Positions 42,693 to 51,094 of a DNA stretch of 64,000 bases are shown piece by piece. Source of the stretch: Lachnospiraceae bacterium. Lineage in GTDB: Bacteria > Bacillota > Clostridia > Lachnospirales > Lachnospiraceae. Both the position numbers and the translations under genes were made by a program. The stretch covers positions 6,324,001-6,388,000 of the forward strand of contig AP025576.1 in the NCBI GenBank assembly GCA_022845955.1, written 5' to 3'. Under the pieces are notes generated by a model, which was not told the DNA's origin, did not search any database, and worked only from the letters and a program-made list of their open reading frames with translations. Numbering within the stretch: the stretch's first letter is position 1; the number at the start of each line of letters is the position of its first letter.

Positions 42693-44417
42693 CTACTGGC
42701 CGAAGGAACAATATCTGTCATATGCTCCCTGATATATCGCAACTAATTCTTCCATGCCGGCGGCGTTCAGATCTTGTTTGAACTTATCCCAGCCCTCATC
42801 CGTGGTGCCGTTCATAACAGCATCCATCTGGTATGCATTCACAATATTCTCTATGGTACCATAGATCTGTGACAGCTTGTTGTTCTCTTCCAGAGAGAGC
42901 ATCATTTTAGGTATGGCGGGGATTTCCTCCAGACATTCTTCTTTTCCGTTTACCCTCTGGCCTTCCAGAATCGGCACCGCATCCCATGTATAATCCACAT
43001 ATTTGTCGTAATATTCATTTAAAACAGCCAGGGAGCCTCTTGTGGGGGAAGTATTGGTTCTCTGCTCCGAAAAATACTGCCAGCCGTTCTGCAGAATGAT
43101 GTTATCATTTTCATCCAGGTTAAAATGCAGGAGGCCGTCATCCCCTTTCACATAGGTATAACCGATAGCACCCCAATTCAGCGTAATCGATATTTCCGGA
43201 TCCATGCAGTAATTTACCAGCGCCGCTATTACCTCCGGATATTCGCACTTATCGGTGATTGCCACCATGGAGGTATCCTGCATCTCCGAATAATTCAGTA
43301 CATTTCCGCATTTTCCTTCCGGTCCGGACAGTCTTGGCAGCGGGACATATTCTTCTCTCACGTCCAAATCCACAATATTATCTCTGGGCGTCCAGCACTG
43401 GAATGCCCCGATAACCGCATCCGGCTGTGCCAGCTTATTAATATATAGAGGGGTTCCTGTTCCGGAAGGTGCAAAGGAATCCGGATCGATCAGCCCTTCT
43501 GCATACATATCATGGAAGAAATCACAGGTTTTGCGGAAAGACGCATCGGCGGCTGCAAAAACTATTTTTCCGTCAATCAGCCTCAGATGGTTTGCCGTAG
43601 CATTCCCCGAACATACCGAATCCGCCATTCCAAAGGCTCCGGTAAAATAATAGAATGAATCAAAGGAACCAAACCCGTCATCATTCCCGAATTCAAGAGC
43701 ATACGGGATTTCATCCGCTTCCCCGTTCCCGTTCAGATCGCCGGCCTCCTTAAATGCACGCATGCAATCCACAAACTCTTCGACTGTGGCAGGCATTTGT
43801 TTTCCCACCTTATCCAGCCAGGCCTTGTTGATCATAAAAGGCCCCGGTGTCAGTACAAGCCCGTGCATCTCTTCAATATAAGGGAAGCCATAGCTATGGC
43901 CGTTGGGTGTTGTGGAGCCCTGCTTATACTGGGGGTGATCCTTGAATATCTGTGCCAGCTTTGGCGCATATTGATCAATCAAATCCTCCGTCGGGACAAA
44001 AATATCCTGATCGGAATACTGAACCGCCATATCGCTGCTGATTCCGTTCCAGAAAACGTCGGGATATTCCCCGCTGGTCAGCATAAGGTTGATTTTCTCC
44101 GCAGAACCGTCGGCGGGTATTTCCTGCCATTCAATCGGAATCCCTGTTTCCTCCGTAATTTTTTTGGTCATTTCCTTGTCTTTGGTGGGTACCGAGCTGT
44201 CCGCCCCAATCACCACCGCAATGGTAATCGGCTCCATCTTACCGGGATCCTTCACAATAGGAAGCGTCCCGTCCAGATTAAAATTGTCCAGGCGCCCGGC
44301 TTCTGCCGAACCGCCGTCCTGCTCCGTTTGGCTGCTTTGCGCTGCGGGCGTATTTTGGCATCCTGCCGTAACACACACGCACAAACATAACATACATGCT
44401 AACATTTTCTTTTTCAT
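42693..44417 (-). CDS. Extracellular solute-binding lipoprotein (LplA-like)
   Basis: The protein has 574 residues, longer than typical CUT1 binding proteins and matching the LplA/YtcQ type. The lipobox TAGC (Cys about 20) follows MKKKMLACMLCLCVCV. The mature part has ITEETGIPIEWQEIPADGS (about 75-93) and TVEEFVDCMRAFKEAGD. The start at 44417 has AAGGAG upstream. It is the last gene of the LacI-controlled operon, after the GH32-like enzyme and two permeases. The substrate is probably a fructose-containing or related glycoside, by inference. Confidence 0.9.
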   Translation of the reverse strand: MKKKMLACMLCLCVCVTAGCQNTPAAQSSQTEQDGGSAEAGRLDNFNLDGTLPIVKDPGKMEPITIAVVIGADSSVPTKDKEMTKKITEETGIPIEWQEIPADGSAEKINLMLTSGEYPDVFWNGISSDMAVQYSDQDIFVPTEDLIDQYAPKLAQIFKDHPQYKQGSTTPNGHSYGFPYIEEMHGLVLTPGPFMINKAWLDKVGKQMPATVEEFVDCMRAFKEAGDLNGNGEADEIPYALEFGNDDGFGSFDSFYYFTGAFGMADSVCSGNATANHLRLIDGKIVFAAADASFRKTCDFFHDMYAEGLIDPDSFAPSGTGTPLYINKLAQPDAVIGAFQCWTPRDNIVDLDVREEYVPLPRLSGPEGKCGNVLNYSEMQDTSMVAITDKCEYPEVIAALVNYCMDPEISITLNWGAIGYTYVKGDDGLLHFNLDENDNIILQNGWQYFSEQRTNTSPTRGSLAVLNEYYDKYVDYTWDAVPILEGQRVNGKEECLEEIPAIPKMMLSLEENNKLSQIYGTIENIVNAYQMDAVMNGTTDEGWDKFKQDLNAAGMEELVAIYQGAYDRYCSFGQ

Positions 44418-44454
44418 ACAATCTCCTTTTCCCGGAGCGTGCTGCAAAAACACG

Positions 44455-45387
44455 CTACCCTTTCACAGCTCCCATTAACACACCTTTTGCAAAATATTTC
44501 TGAACAAACGGATAAGCAACCAGCAGCGGCAGTGCCGATACTACAATAATGGAATATTTTAATTGCTCAGCCATCTTCATTCTCTGTGCGACCTCTGTTC
44601 CGCTGGATGTGAGGGCAGAGGTCTGGTTGGATAATACCAGGTTCCGTAAGATTACCTGCAGCGGCATCTTATCCTGCGTCCCCATAAACATCAGCGCATT
44701 CATAAAAGAATTCCATATGGATGTGGCGTAAAAGAGGAGCATAACCGCAATAATCGTCGACGACAGCGGAACCGCTACGCGGAAGAAAAAATCAAAATCA
44801 TTGCAGCCGTCGATTTTTGATGCGTCGTACAGTTCATCCGGTATATTGGAATCGAAAAAAGAACGGCAGACTATCAGGTTATATACGGATACCGCTGTCG
44901 GCAGAATCATGGCCCATATTGAATCATATATGCCAACCGTATTGATAATCAGATACAGCGGGATAATACCGCCGCTGAAAAACATGGTAAAAGTAAATAA
45001 GAAGTTAAGCACTCTCCTGCCCCACAGTGCCTTTCTGGACAGGGCAAACGCACAGGGAACCGTTGCCGCTATGGCTGCTGCGGTTCCGCCAAATGTATAA
45101 ATAAGTGTATTGGCATATCCCGTCCAAATAGGACGGTACTGAAATATCTTTTTGTACCCGCCCAGGAAGAGCTTTTCCGGATACAACAGAATCTTTCCCG
45201 AATTCACAATCGTAGGATCGGTGAAGGAAGCCAGCAGTACATAATAAAGAGGATAAGCAATCACCAGGCAGATAAAAACCATCAACACGGCGTTTACCAT
45301 ATCAAAAACCCGGTCCCCCCACATTTTTTTCATCCCTGCGGGCAGAGAACCGCCCCTTTCCCTTACGGGATTTTGCTTCTTTTTCAT
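44455..45387 (-). CDS. ABC transporter permease (LplC/MalG type)
   Basis: The protein has 310 residues and six predicted helices. The EAA-type loop reads IPDELYDASKIDGCNDFDFF (about 187-206), with VAVPLSSTI after it. AGGAGGGG precedes the ATG. It follows the first permease by 48 bp and precedes the binding protein by 37 bp. Confidence 0.92.
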   Translation of the reverse strand: MKKKQNPVRERGGSLPAGMKKMWGDRVFDMVNAVLMVFICLVIAYPLYYVLLASFTDPTIVNSGKILLYPEKLFLGGYKKIFQYRPIWTGYANTLIYTFGGTAAAIAATVPCAFALSRKALWGRRVLNFLFTFTMFFSGGIIPLYLIINTVGIYDSIWAMILPTAVSVYNLIVCRSFFDSNIPDELYDASKIDGCNDFDFFFRVAVPLSSTIIAVMLLFYATSIWNSFMNALMFMGTQDKMPLQVILRNLVLSNQTSALTSSGTEVAQRMKMAEQLKYSIIVVSALPLLVAYPFVQKYFAKGVLMGAVKG

Positions 45388-45435
45388 AAGTCCCCTCCTA
45401 AAAGATATAACAAGACAGACAAGACTAAGCTGTCA

Positions 45436-46350
45436 CTAGAAAATACTGATATCCGCAGTTTTTCTGGATATGGCATTTACTATCAGCAAAATAAGGAAAT
45501 TAACGATGGCGTTAAACAGGCCGACCGCTGTGGCAAAAGAGAACTGGGCGTTCTGCAGCCCCACCTTATACACATAGGTAGAAATAATCTCGCTGACCGT
45601 GGTATTTGTCCCGCTTTGCATCAGATATACTTTTTCATACCCGATTGACATGATATTTCCGATAGAAAGAATAAACATGATGATAATTGTGGGCATGATT
45701 AAAGGGATATCGATGTACAGAATCCGTTTCAGCTTTGTGGCCCCGTCCATAATAGCCGCCTCATAGTAGTCCTGGCTGATCCCGGTCAGCGCCGCAATGT
45801 AAACGATTGCAGAAAAGCCCATGGTCTGCCATATATTGGAGATAACGTATAAGGATCGGAAGTATTCGGCCGCAGACGTAAGATACAGGGCATTGCCTCC
45901 GTTAAAAAATTTGATAATCGTATTAATAAAACCGCTGGGGGCGCAGATAACGCTCAGGATACTTACAACGACCACATTGGAAACAAAATAGGGCGCGTAG
46001 GAAATCGTCTGTACCACTTTCCTTCTTTTGTTATTTTTAATCTGGTTCAAAAGCAGGGCAAAAATAACCGGAACCGGAAAGGAAAGCAATATGGTCAGCA
46101 GGCTCAGTATTATGGTATTTCCGATAATCTGGGGAGCCACGCTGGTACTGAAAAACGAAATAAAATGCTTCAGTATCGGTTCCGCCCAGGGGCTGCCCAG
46201 GATTCCCAGCTTGCCTTTATAGTCCTTAAAGGCTATGAGTATGCCGTACATAGGCATGTATGCAAATACCACCAGCCAGAACAACGCCGGCAGCATCAAA
46301 ACATACAGTCTCCAGTTCCGGGAAAATGTCCTCTTAACTTTTTCCTTCAT
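45436..46350 (-). CDS. ABC transporter permease (LplB/MalF type)
   Basis: The protein has 304 residues with six predicted helices. It begins with a basic tail, then YVLMLPALFWLVVFAYMPMYG. The EAA loop is SQDYYEAAIMDGATKLKRI (about 186-204). I chose the ATG at 46350, 19 bp after the GH32-like stop, with a GGGGG-rich ribosome site; the in-frame upstream extension overlaps the preceding gene. Confidence 0.9.
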   Translation of the reverse strand: MKEKVKRTFSRNWRLYVLMLPALFWLVVFAYMPMYGILIAFKDYKGKLGILGSPWAEPILKHFISFFSTSVAPQIIGNTIILSLLTILLSFPVPVIFALLLNQIKNNKRRKVVQTISYAPYFVSNVVVVSILSVICAPSGFINTIIKFFNGGNALYLTSAAEYFRSLYVISNIWQTMGFSAIVYIAALTGISQDYYEAAIMDGATKLKRILYIDIPLIMPTIIIMFILSIGNIMSIGYEKVYLMQSGTNTTVSEIISTYVYKVGLQNAQFSFATAVGLFNAIVNFLILLIVNAISRKTADISIF

Positions 46351-46369
46351 ATCTTCCGCCCCCTTCCCG

Positions 46370-47788
46370 CTATTTAACAAGAGTCCTGTATTCCAGGTTT
46401 TCGATGCAGGCTTCCCCGTAAGAAGCTGCAAACCCGAACGTTCCCTCCCGGAACTCGTTCATTCTGGCGCTCATGGCATATTTCCCTCCGAAATATGCCT
46501 CCAGAACCGGTCCGTCCTTGATGACATCCATGTGATAGGTCACATCCGGCAGCACCTCTGTTTTTCTTTCCGACTCAAGCATAAAGGGATAATCGCTTCG
46601 TTTTCTGGGCCACCGGTCAAAGGTCATCCGGTTCATGACAGGATCAATGCCCACATAATAGGCCGCTTCATTATCCTTGTCACTGTTTAAGAACAGGTAA
46701 AAATTGCGGATTCCTTTCCGGAAGGTCACATCAAAGGAAAGCCTGCAGCTGTTTTCCAGGTCGCCCAGATCCAGGCTGCTGAAGCCGTCCGGCCTGCCGA
46801 TTCTCCAGCTGTCCTGGTATTTCAGCACCGTACCGATGGTATAGCCTTCCCGGTAGCGTACCGGAACACAATAGGACTCCTTTATTTTATCGGGCACCGC
46901 TGCAAAAAGCTGTCCGTCCTCCCCCTGCACAATTTTATGGATGACGATGTTACCGCCCCACTGCGTATCCGCAAAATCCTTGTCCTGATCCGTTGTGGGA
47001 TTCCATCCGATGATGTATCTGTCCGTTCCGTCCGACACCGTCTTGGCCGCATAAAAATTACGGTTGTCAAAAGTGTCGTATTCCGGTGTCAGCCATGGCC
47101 CCTTTAACGACTTTGCCATACGGTAATGCGTTTCGCATTTGTCTGTGAATTCACTGAAAACCAGATACCACCATTCTCCCATGCGGAACAAATCGGGACA
47201 TTCATGGGTAAAGTACTCTCTCGGACTGTAAAACGGTTCCTCCTGGACCTCCCAGGTAATGAGATCCCCGCTGACAGCAACCGCCGTGCATCCCCTTCTT
47301 CTGCTTGGGCCGTAATTCACCCTGGCGGCCAGCAGCATGTTAAACTTTTTCGTTTCTTCATTATAAAAAACAAACGGATCCCTGAAATCGTGAGGTTCAA
47401 AGCAGTCCGGTGCGTCGATCCTGAACGCAGGGTCTTTTTTCCAGGTCCGGAAATCGCTGCTCACCGCCATCCTGATGACTTCCTGTTTCTTCCCTTCTTT
47501 CGGGTAATGAGGATTATGGCCGGTATAAAATATGTAATAGCTGCCATCCCTCTCAAAGACGCTTCCGGTAAAAATATAAAGATCCTGCTCCTCCCGGCTT
47601 CCTCTGGAAATAACCTCCCCCTTTTCTGCAAAAGTAACAAAGTCCCTGGTTTCCAGCAGATACCACGGGGTACCTTCCCCGCATCTGTCCGCATCCCGGA
47701 AATCTCTCAGGTAGAATAACTGAAAGGCGCCGTCTTTGTAAAAAGGGATGACATCAGCGGCTGCCGATTCTTCAGGTCTGTAATACAT
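46370..47788 (-). CDS. GH32-like glycosidase (beta-fructosidase clan), atypical N-terminus
   Basis: The protein has 472 residues and is cytoplasmic (no signal peptide). The five-bladed propeller is recognised by DFRDPFVF (about 134-141, the RDP motif that binds fructose hydroxyls) and HECPDLF (about 192-198, the acid/base Glu). A C-terminal beta-sandwich follows. The canonical WMNDPNG nucleophile motif is absent; the corresponding start reads AADVIPFYKDGAFQLFYL, where the Asp may be the nucleophile. First gene of an operon with a transporter, under a LacI regulator. The substrate may not be simple sucrose. Confidence 0.85.
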   Translation of the reverse strand: MYYRPEESAAADVIPFYKDGAFQLFYLRDFRDADRCGEGTPWYLLETRDFVTFAEKGEVISRGSREEQDLYIFTGSVFERDGSYYIFYTGHNPHYPKEGKKQEVIRMAVSSDFRTWKKDPAFRIDAPDCFEPHDFRDPFVFYNEETKKFNMLLAARVNYGPSRRRGCTAVAVSGDLITWEVQEEPFYSPREYFTHECPDLFRMGEWWYLVFSEFTDKCETHYRMAKSLKGPWLTPEYDTFDNRNFYAAKTVSDGTDRYIIGWNPTTDQDKDFADTQWGGNIVIHKIVQGEDGQLFAAVPDKIKESYCVPVRYREGYTIGTVLKYQDSWRIGRPDGFSSLDLGDLENSCRLSFDVTFRKGIRNFYLFLNSDKDNEAAYYVGIDPVMNRMTFDRWPRKRSDYPFMLESERKTEVLPDVTYHMDVIKDGPVLEAYFGGKYAMSARMNEFREGTFGFAASYGEACIENLEYRTLVK

Positions 47789-47806
47789 AATGGGTGTCCT
47801 CCTTAA

Positions 47807-47820
47807 TGTATACGTTTACA
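47807..47820. promoter_or_regulatory. LacI-type operator 1
   Basis: TGTATACGTTTACA is a 14-bp near-palindrome with the central CG typical of LacI/CcpA-family sites. It lies 19 bp upstream of the GH32-like start, where binding would block transcription. Confidence 0.7.
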
Positions 47821-47886
47821 TTATCTCTTTAAAAAAACTGCAGTATCCTCACTGCATTGTTTGTATAGGCAAATAATAACAGCGAA

Positions 47887-47900
47887 TGTAAACGTTGTCA
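47887..47900. promoter_or_regulatory. LacI-type operator 2
   Basis: TGTAAACGTTGTCA keeps the TGTAAACGTT half of operator 1 and lies 80 bp from it in the same divergent region. Two sites at this spacing could allow looping and also autoregulation of the lacI gene. Confidence 0.55.
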
Positions 47901-48008
47901 ATACTTTTCCTGTTTTTCTCTTATTTGCACAAAAAACAATAGGAATCTCCTTTCTTTTTCCCATACGTTATTATATAATATTAACAAATACATCAAAGGA
48001 GGATTCCT

Positions 48009-48989
48009 ATGGCAACCAGCAAAGACGTCGCCAGGCGGGCCGGTGTATCCGTAGCCACTATATCCAGAGTTTATCAATATCCTGAACGAGTAAAGCCGGA
48101 AACAAGAGAGTTGGTTTTAAAGGCTGCCAGGGAATTGGACTACTATCCCAACCTTCTGGCAAGAAGCCTGAAGCAAAGCAGGAGCAACTCCATCGGCATT
48201 GCTGTAAACGATTTCACAAATCCTTTTTATTTTCAGGTCATCGAACAAATACATAACCGGCTGGACCATACCGATTATCAGCTGTTAACGTTTTCACCTT
48301 CCGGTAACTACTTCTCGAACAACAAGGTAATACGTTACCTGCGCTCCAACCAACTGGATGCCTTTCTGTTTACCCCGTTATTTTATAACAAGGAGGATCT
48401 GCGTCTGTTTACGAATTCCAAACAATATTGCCTTCAGCTTTATACGGACTACTACGACGGACTGGATTCCATTACCATTGATGACCGGTACGGCACCTAC
48501 CTTGCGGTCAAATATCTGCTGGAAAACGGCCATCGTAAAATCCTGGTGCTGAACGTTGCCGTAGATGGCAAGGATGTGCGGGACGAAGGGTACAATCAGG
48601 CTTATCTTGACAGGGATCTGGTTCCGGATCCGGAATACATCCTTCACTACTCCTGTAACCGGAATTACATCAAATCCATCGAAGATAATATCATGCGGTT
48701 AAAACCTACCGCCATCATATGCCACGCGGAAACGCTGACCATATGGACTCTGTCCGCCCTGAAGGAACTGAATCTGAACTATCCGGAGGATATCAGCCTT
48801 ATCGCATATGATGATCACCCCTGGGCCGATATCATGGGGATAACTGCAGTCGCCCAGCCTATAACTCTTGTGGGAAGCACTATTGCGGATACGGTATTGG
48901 ACGCGCTTTCCTCCACGGATCCCAAACCTGTCATCAAGAAAAAAATAAGACCGGAATTGATTATGAGGGACAGTGTGCGGATGCTGTAA
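48009..48989 (+). CDS. LacI-family transcription regulator
   Basis: The protein has 326 residues. The N-terminal helix-turn-helix and hinge cover about 2-60 (ATSKDVARRAGVSVATISRVYQ; hinge near NLLARSLKQSRS). The periplasmic-binding-protein-like effector domain follows. It is divergently transcribed from the GH32-like/ABC operon, with two matching operators between them, so it most likely represses that operon until its sugar is present. AAAGGAGG precedes the ATG. Confidence 0.92.
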   Translation: MATSKDVARRAGVSVATISRVYQYPERVKPETRELVLKAARELDYYPNLLARSLKQSRSNSIGIAVNDFTNPFYFQVIEQIHNRLDHTDYQLLTFSPSGNYFSNNKVIRYLRSNQLDAFLFTPLFYNKEDLRLFTNSKQYCLQLYTDYYDGLDSITIDDRYGTYLAVKYLLENGHRKILVLNVAVDGKDVRDEGYNQAYLDRDLVPDPEYILHYSCNRNYIKSIEDNIMRLKPTAIICHAETLTIWTLSALKELNLNYPEDISLIAYDDHPWADIMGITAVAQPITLVGSTIADTVLDALSSTDPKPVIKKKIRPELIMRDSVRML

Positions 48990-49006
48990 ATTGCGGCATT
49001 GACCAC

Positions 49007-49044
49007 AAAAAAAGGCTATCCTCTGCTGCCAACAGAGGATAGCC
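49007..49044 (-). terminator. Terminator after fucU
   Basis: A 12-bp perfect stem GGCTATCCTCTG/CAGAGGATAGCC (49044-49014), 7-base loop, then TTTTTTT on the minus strand. The lacI gene converges from the other side. Confidence 0.9.
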
Positions 49045-49116
49045 TGTAACTAAAAATTATGCGTGAATCCGAATTGTAATGCCGGTTACTGAATGCAATT
49101 CTTTATAAACTAGTTT

Positions 49117-49557
49117 TCAGCCGGTGACAACGCCCTTTTGCAGCATCACGTTGGCATAAACAGCCATTTCCCCGGTTGCCACAATGGCATAGGCGGTTTT
49201 GGCCTCTTCATAAAAAGCGAAACGTTCGATATTCCCCACCGCATCGCTCCCTCTGTCGTCATGCCTGGTGATGATTTCCTTATACGTATCCCAGATAGGG
49301 GTCTTTACCGGATCGCCGGGCATTACCTCCATGAGGTTCACCGGATGCTCCACATAGGTGTCCAGCGGGAATACCCGGAGGATCGCATCCAGGATTTCCG
49401 GCACGCCGTGGCCGTCAAGACGCACGACTTTGGCATTTTTCCCCATGGATTCCACCGGGAAATTGCCGTCCGCAATCACGATTCTGTCACTGTGGCCCAT
49501 CTCACACAGAACCTTTAAAAGCTCCGGTGATAAAATAGAAGGGATTCCTTTTAACAT
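49117..49557 (-). CDS. fucU: L-fucose mutarotase (FucU/RbsD family)
   Basis: Interconverts alpha and beta anomers of L-fucose so that the isomerase receives the right form. The protein has 146 residues. Typical segments are LKGIPSILSPELLKVLCEMGHSD region (His about 21) and GVPEILDAILRVFPLD; the C-terminal FYEEAKTAYAIVATGE holds the conserved Tyr. The ATG at 49557 has GGAGG upstream. Last gene of fucI-kinase-fucU; a 7-bp inverted repeat (GTAACAG/CTGTTAC) sits in the 49-bp gap before it. Confidence 0.92.
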   Translation of the reverse strand: MLKGIPSILSPELLKVLCEMGHSDRIVIADGNFPVESMGKNAKVVRLDGHGVPEILDAILRVFPLDTYVEHPVNLMEVMPGDPVKTPIWDTYKEIITRHDDRGSDAVGNIERFAFYEEAKTAYAIVATGEMAVYANVMLQKGVVTG

Positions 49558-49606
49558 AGCTGCCTCCAATCACCAATTCTGTAACAGTTCGGACAAGTCT
49601 GTGCTG

Positions 49607-51085
49607 TTACACCCAATTCTTACAATCTTCCTGATATTTCCGGTATGCCGCTTCCCATTTTTCCGGATCCTGAGGCTCAAACCTGCGGATATCCTCCGAT
49701 GCACGGATCACACTGCGGATTTCGCCGAGGCTTCCGATAGAGCCTTCCGCCATCAGCTGGATAGCGATGTTTCCGTAAACGGTTGCTTCCACCGGGCCGG
49801 CGCAGACCGGGCACCCGCACGCATTTGCAGTCAGCTGGCAGAGCAGGGCGCTCTGGGTCCCGCCGCCCACCATATGGATTACCGGATATTCTTTTCCCGT
49901 GCATTCTTTAATCTCTTCCAGCGCCATGCGGTATTTCAGCGCAAGGCTTTCATTGATGCAGCGCACCAGCTGGCCTTCTGTTTCCGGCACCGGCTGACCG
50001 GTACGTTTACAGAATTCCCGTATTCTGCGGGGTACATTTCCTGAAGGGGCGAATTCCGGCGCATCCGGATCGATCAGGGATCGGAAGGGTTCTTCCGGTG
50101 CAGCCAGTTTTTCCAGTTCCCCGAAGCTGAATTCTTTTCCTTCCCTCATCCACTGGCGTCGGCTTTCCTGTATCAGCCAGAGTCCTATGATATTTTTCAG
50201 GAAGGAAATCTTTCCTCCCACGCCGCCTTCATTGGTAATGTTAAAACGGGTGCTGTTCTCATTGATAACAGGAGCATCCAGTTCCGTCCCGAACAGGCTC
50301 CAGGTACCGCAGCTGATAAAAATAAAATCCTTTTCCCCGGTAGGCACCGCGGCCAGCGCGCACTGGGTATCGTGTCCGGCACCCGCCACCACCTTCATGG
50401 ATTCCACTCCCAGCTCCTCGCAGATTTCCGGCCGCAGCATACCTACCGGTGTACCGCTTGGAACGATTTGCGCAAGCAGACGTCCCGGCAGCTTTAATGT
50501 TTCAATAACCTCCTGTGACCATTCCTTGTGCACCGCATCCAGCAGCTGTGTGGTGGATGCCGCGGAATACTCACAGCATTTTTCCCCGGACAGATAATAG
50601 GTAAAAAGATCCGGCATCATCAGGAGGCTGTCCGCCATATCCAGCAGCTTTTTCCGGTTCAGGGATAAGTACAGAAGCTGGAATACCGTATTGATTTCCA
50701 TAAACTGATTGCCGGTGATTTGGTAAAACCGCTCCTTGTCAATGCTCTCAAAGCTTTTTTCCAGCATACCGGCAACTCTGCCGTCCCGATAGTGCACCGG
50801 ATTCTCCAGAAGGTTTCCCGCCTCATCCAGGATGCCGAAATCAACCCCCCAGGTGTCCACACTGATGCTGTCTATTTTGCCGTAAGCCTTGGACTTGAGC
50901 AGCCCCTTTTTTATCTCATGGAATAACCGGAGGAAATCCCAATACATCGTTTTTCCCAGAATAACGGGGTCGTTGGAGAAGCGGTGAAGCTCCTCCACGG
51001 TTATTTTATCCCCGTCAAAGGTTCCCAGCATAACCCTGCCGCTGGAAGCCCCCAGATCAACCGCCAATACCTTCTTTGTTTCCAT
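49607..51085 (-). CDS. FGGY sugar kinase, rhamnulokinase type, probably acting as L-fuculokinase
   Basis: The protein has 492 residues. The N-terminal domain starts VLAVDLGASSGRVMLG (about 5-20), and the catalytic Asp lies in VDTWGVDFGIL (about 77-87). C-terminal ATP-binding glycines are in IHMVGGGTQSALLCQ (about 402-416). By sequence it is closest to RhaB. It lies between fucI and fucU, so phosphorylation of L-fuculose is the likely role here; the two ketoses are close relatives and Firmicutes often use a RhaB-like kinase for both. AGGAGGGG precedes the start. Confidence 0.88.
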   Translation of the reverse strand: METKKVLAVDLGASSGRVMLGTFDGDKITVEELHRFSNDPVILGKTMYWDFLRLFHEIKKGLLKSKAYGKIDSISVDTWGVDFGILDEAGNLLENPVHYRDGRVAGMLEKSFESIDKERFYQITGNQFMEINTVFQLLYLSLNRKKLLDMADSLLMMPDLFTYYLSGEKCCEYSAASTTQLLDAVHKEWSQEVIETLKLPGRLLAQIVPSGTPVGMLRPEICEELGVESMKVVAGAGHDTQCALAAVPTGEKDFIFISCGTWSLFGTELDAPVINENSTRFNITNEGGVGGKISFLKNIIGLWLIQESRRQWMREGKEFSFGELEKLAAPEEPFRSLIDPDAPEFAPSGNVPRRIREFCKRTGQPVPETEGQLVRCINESLALKYRMALEEIKECTGKEYPVIHMVGGGTQSALLCQLTANACGCPVCAGPVEATVYGNIAIQLMAEGSIGSLGEIRSVIRASEDIRRFEPQDPEKWEAAYRKYQEDCKNWV

Positions 51086-51094
51086 AGGCCCCTC

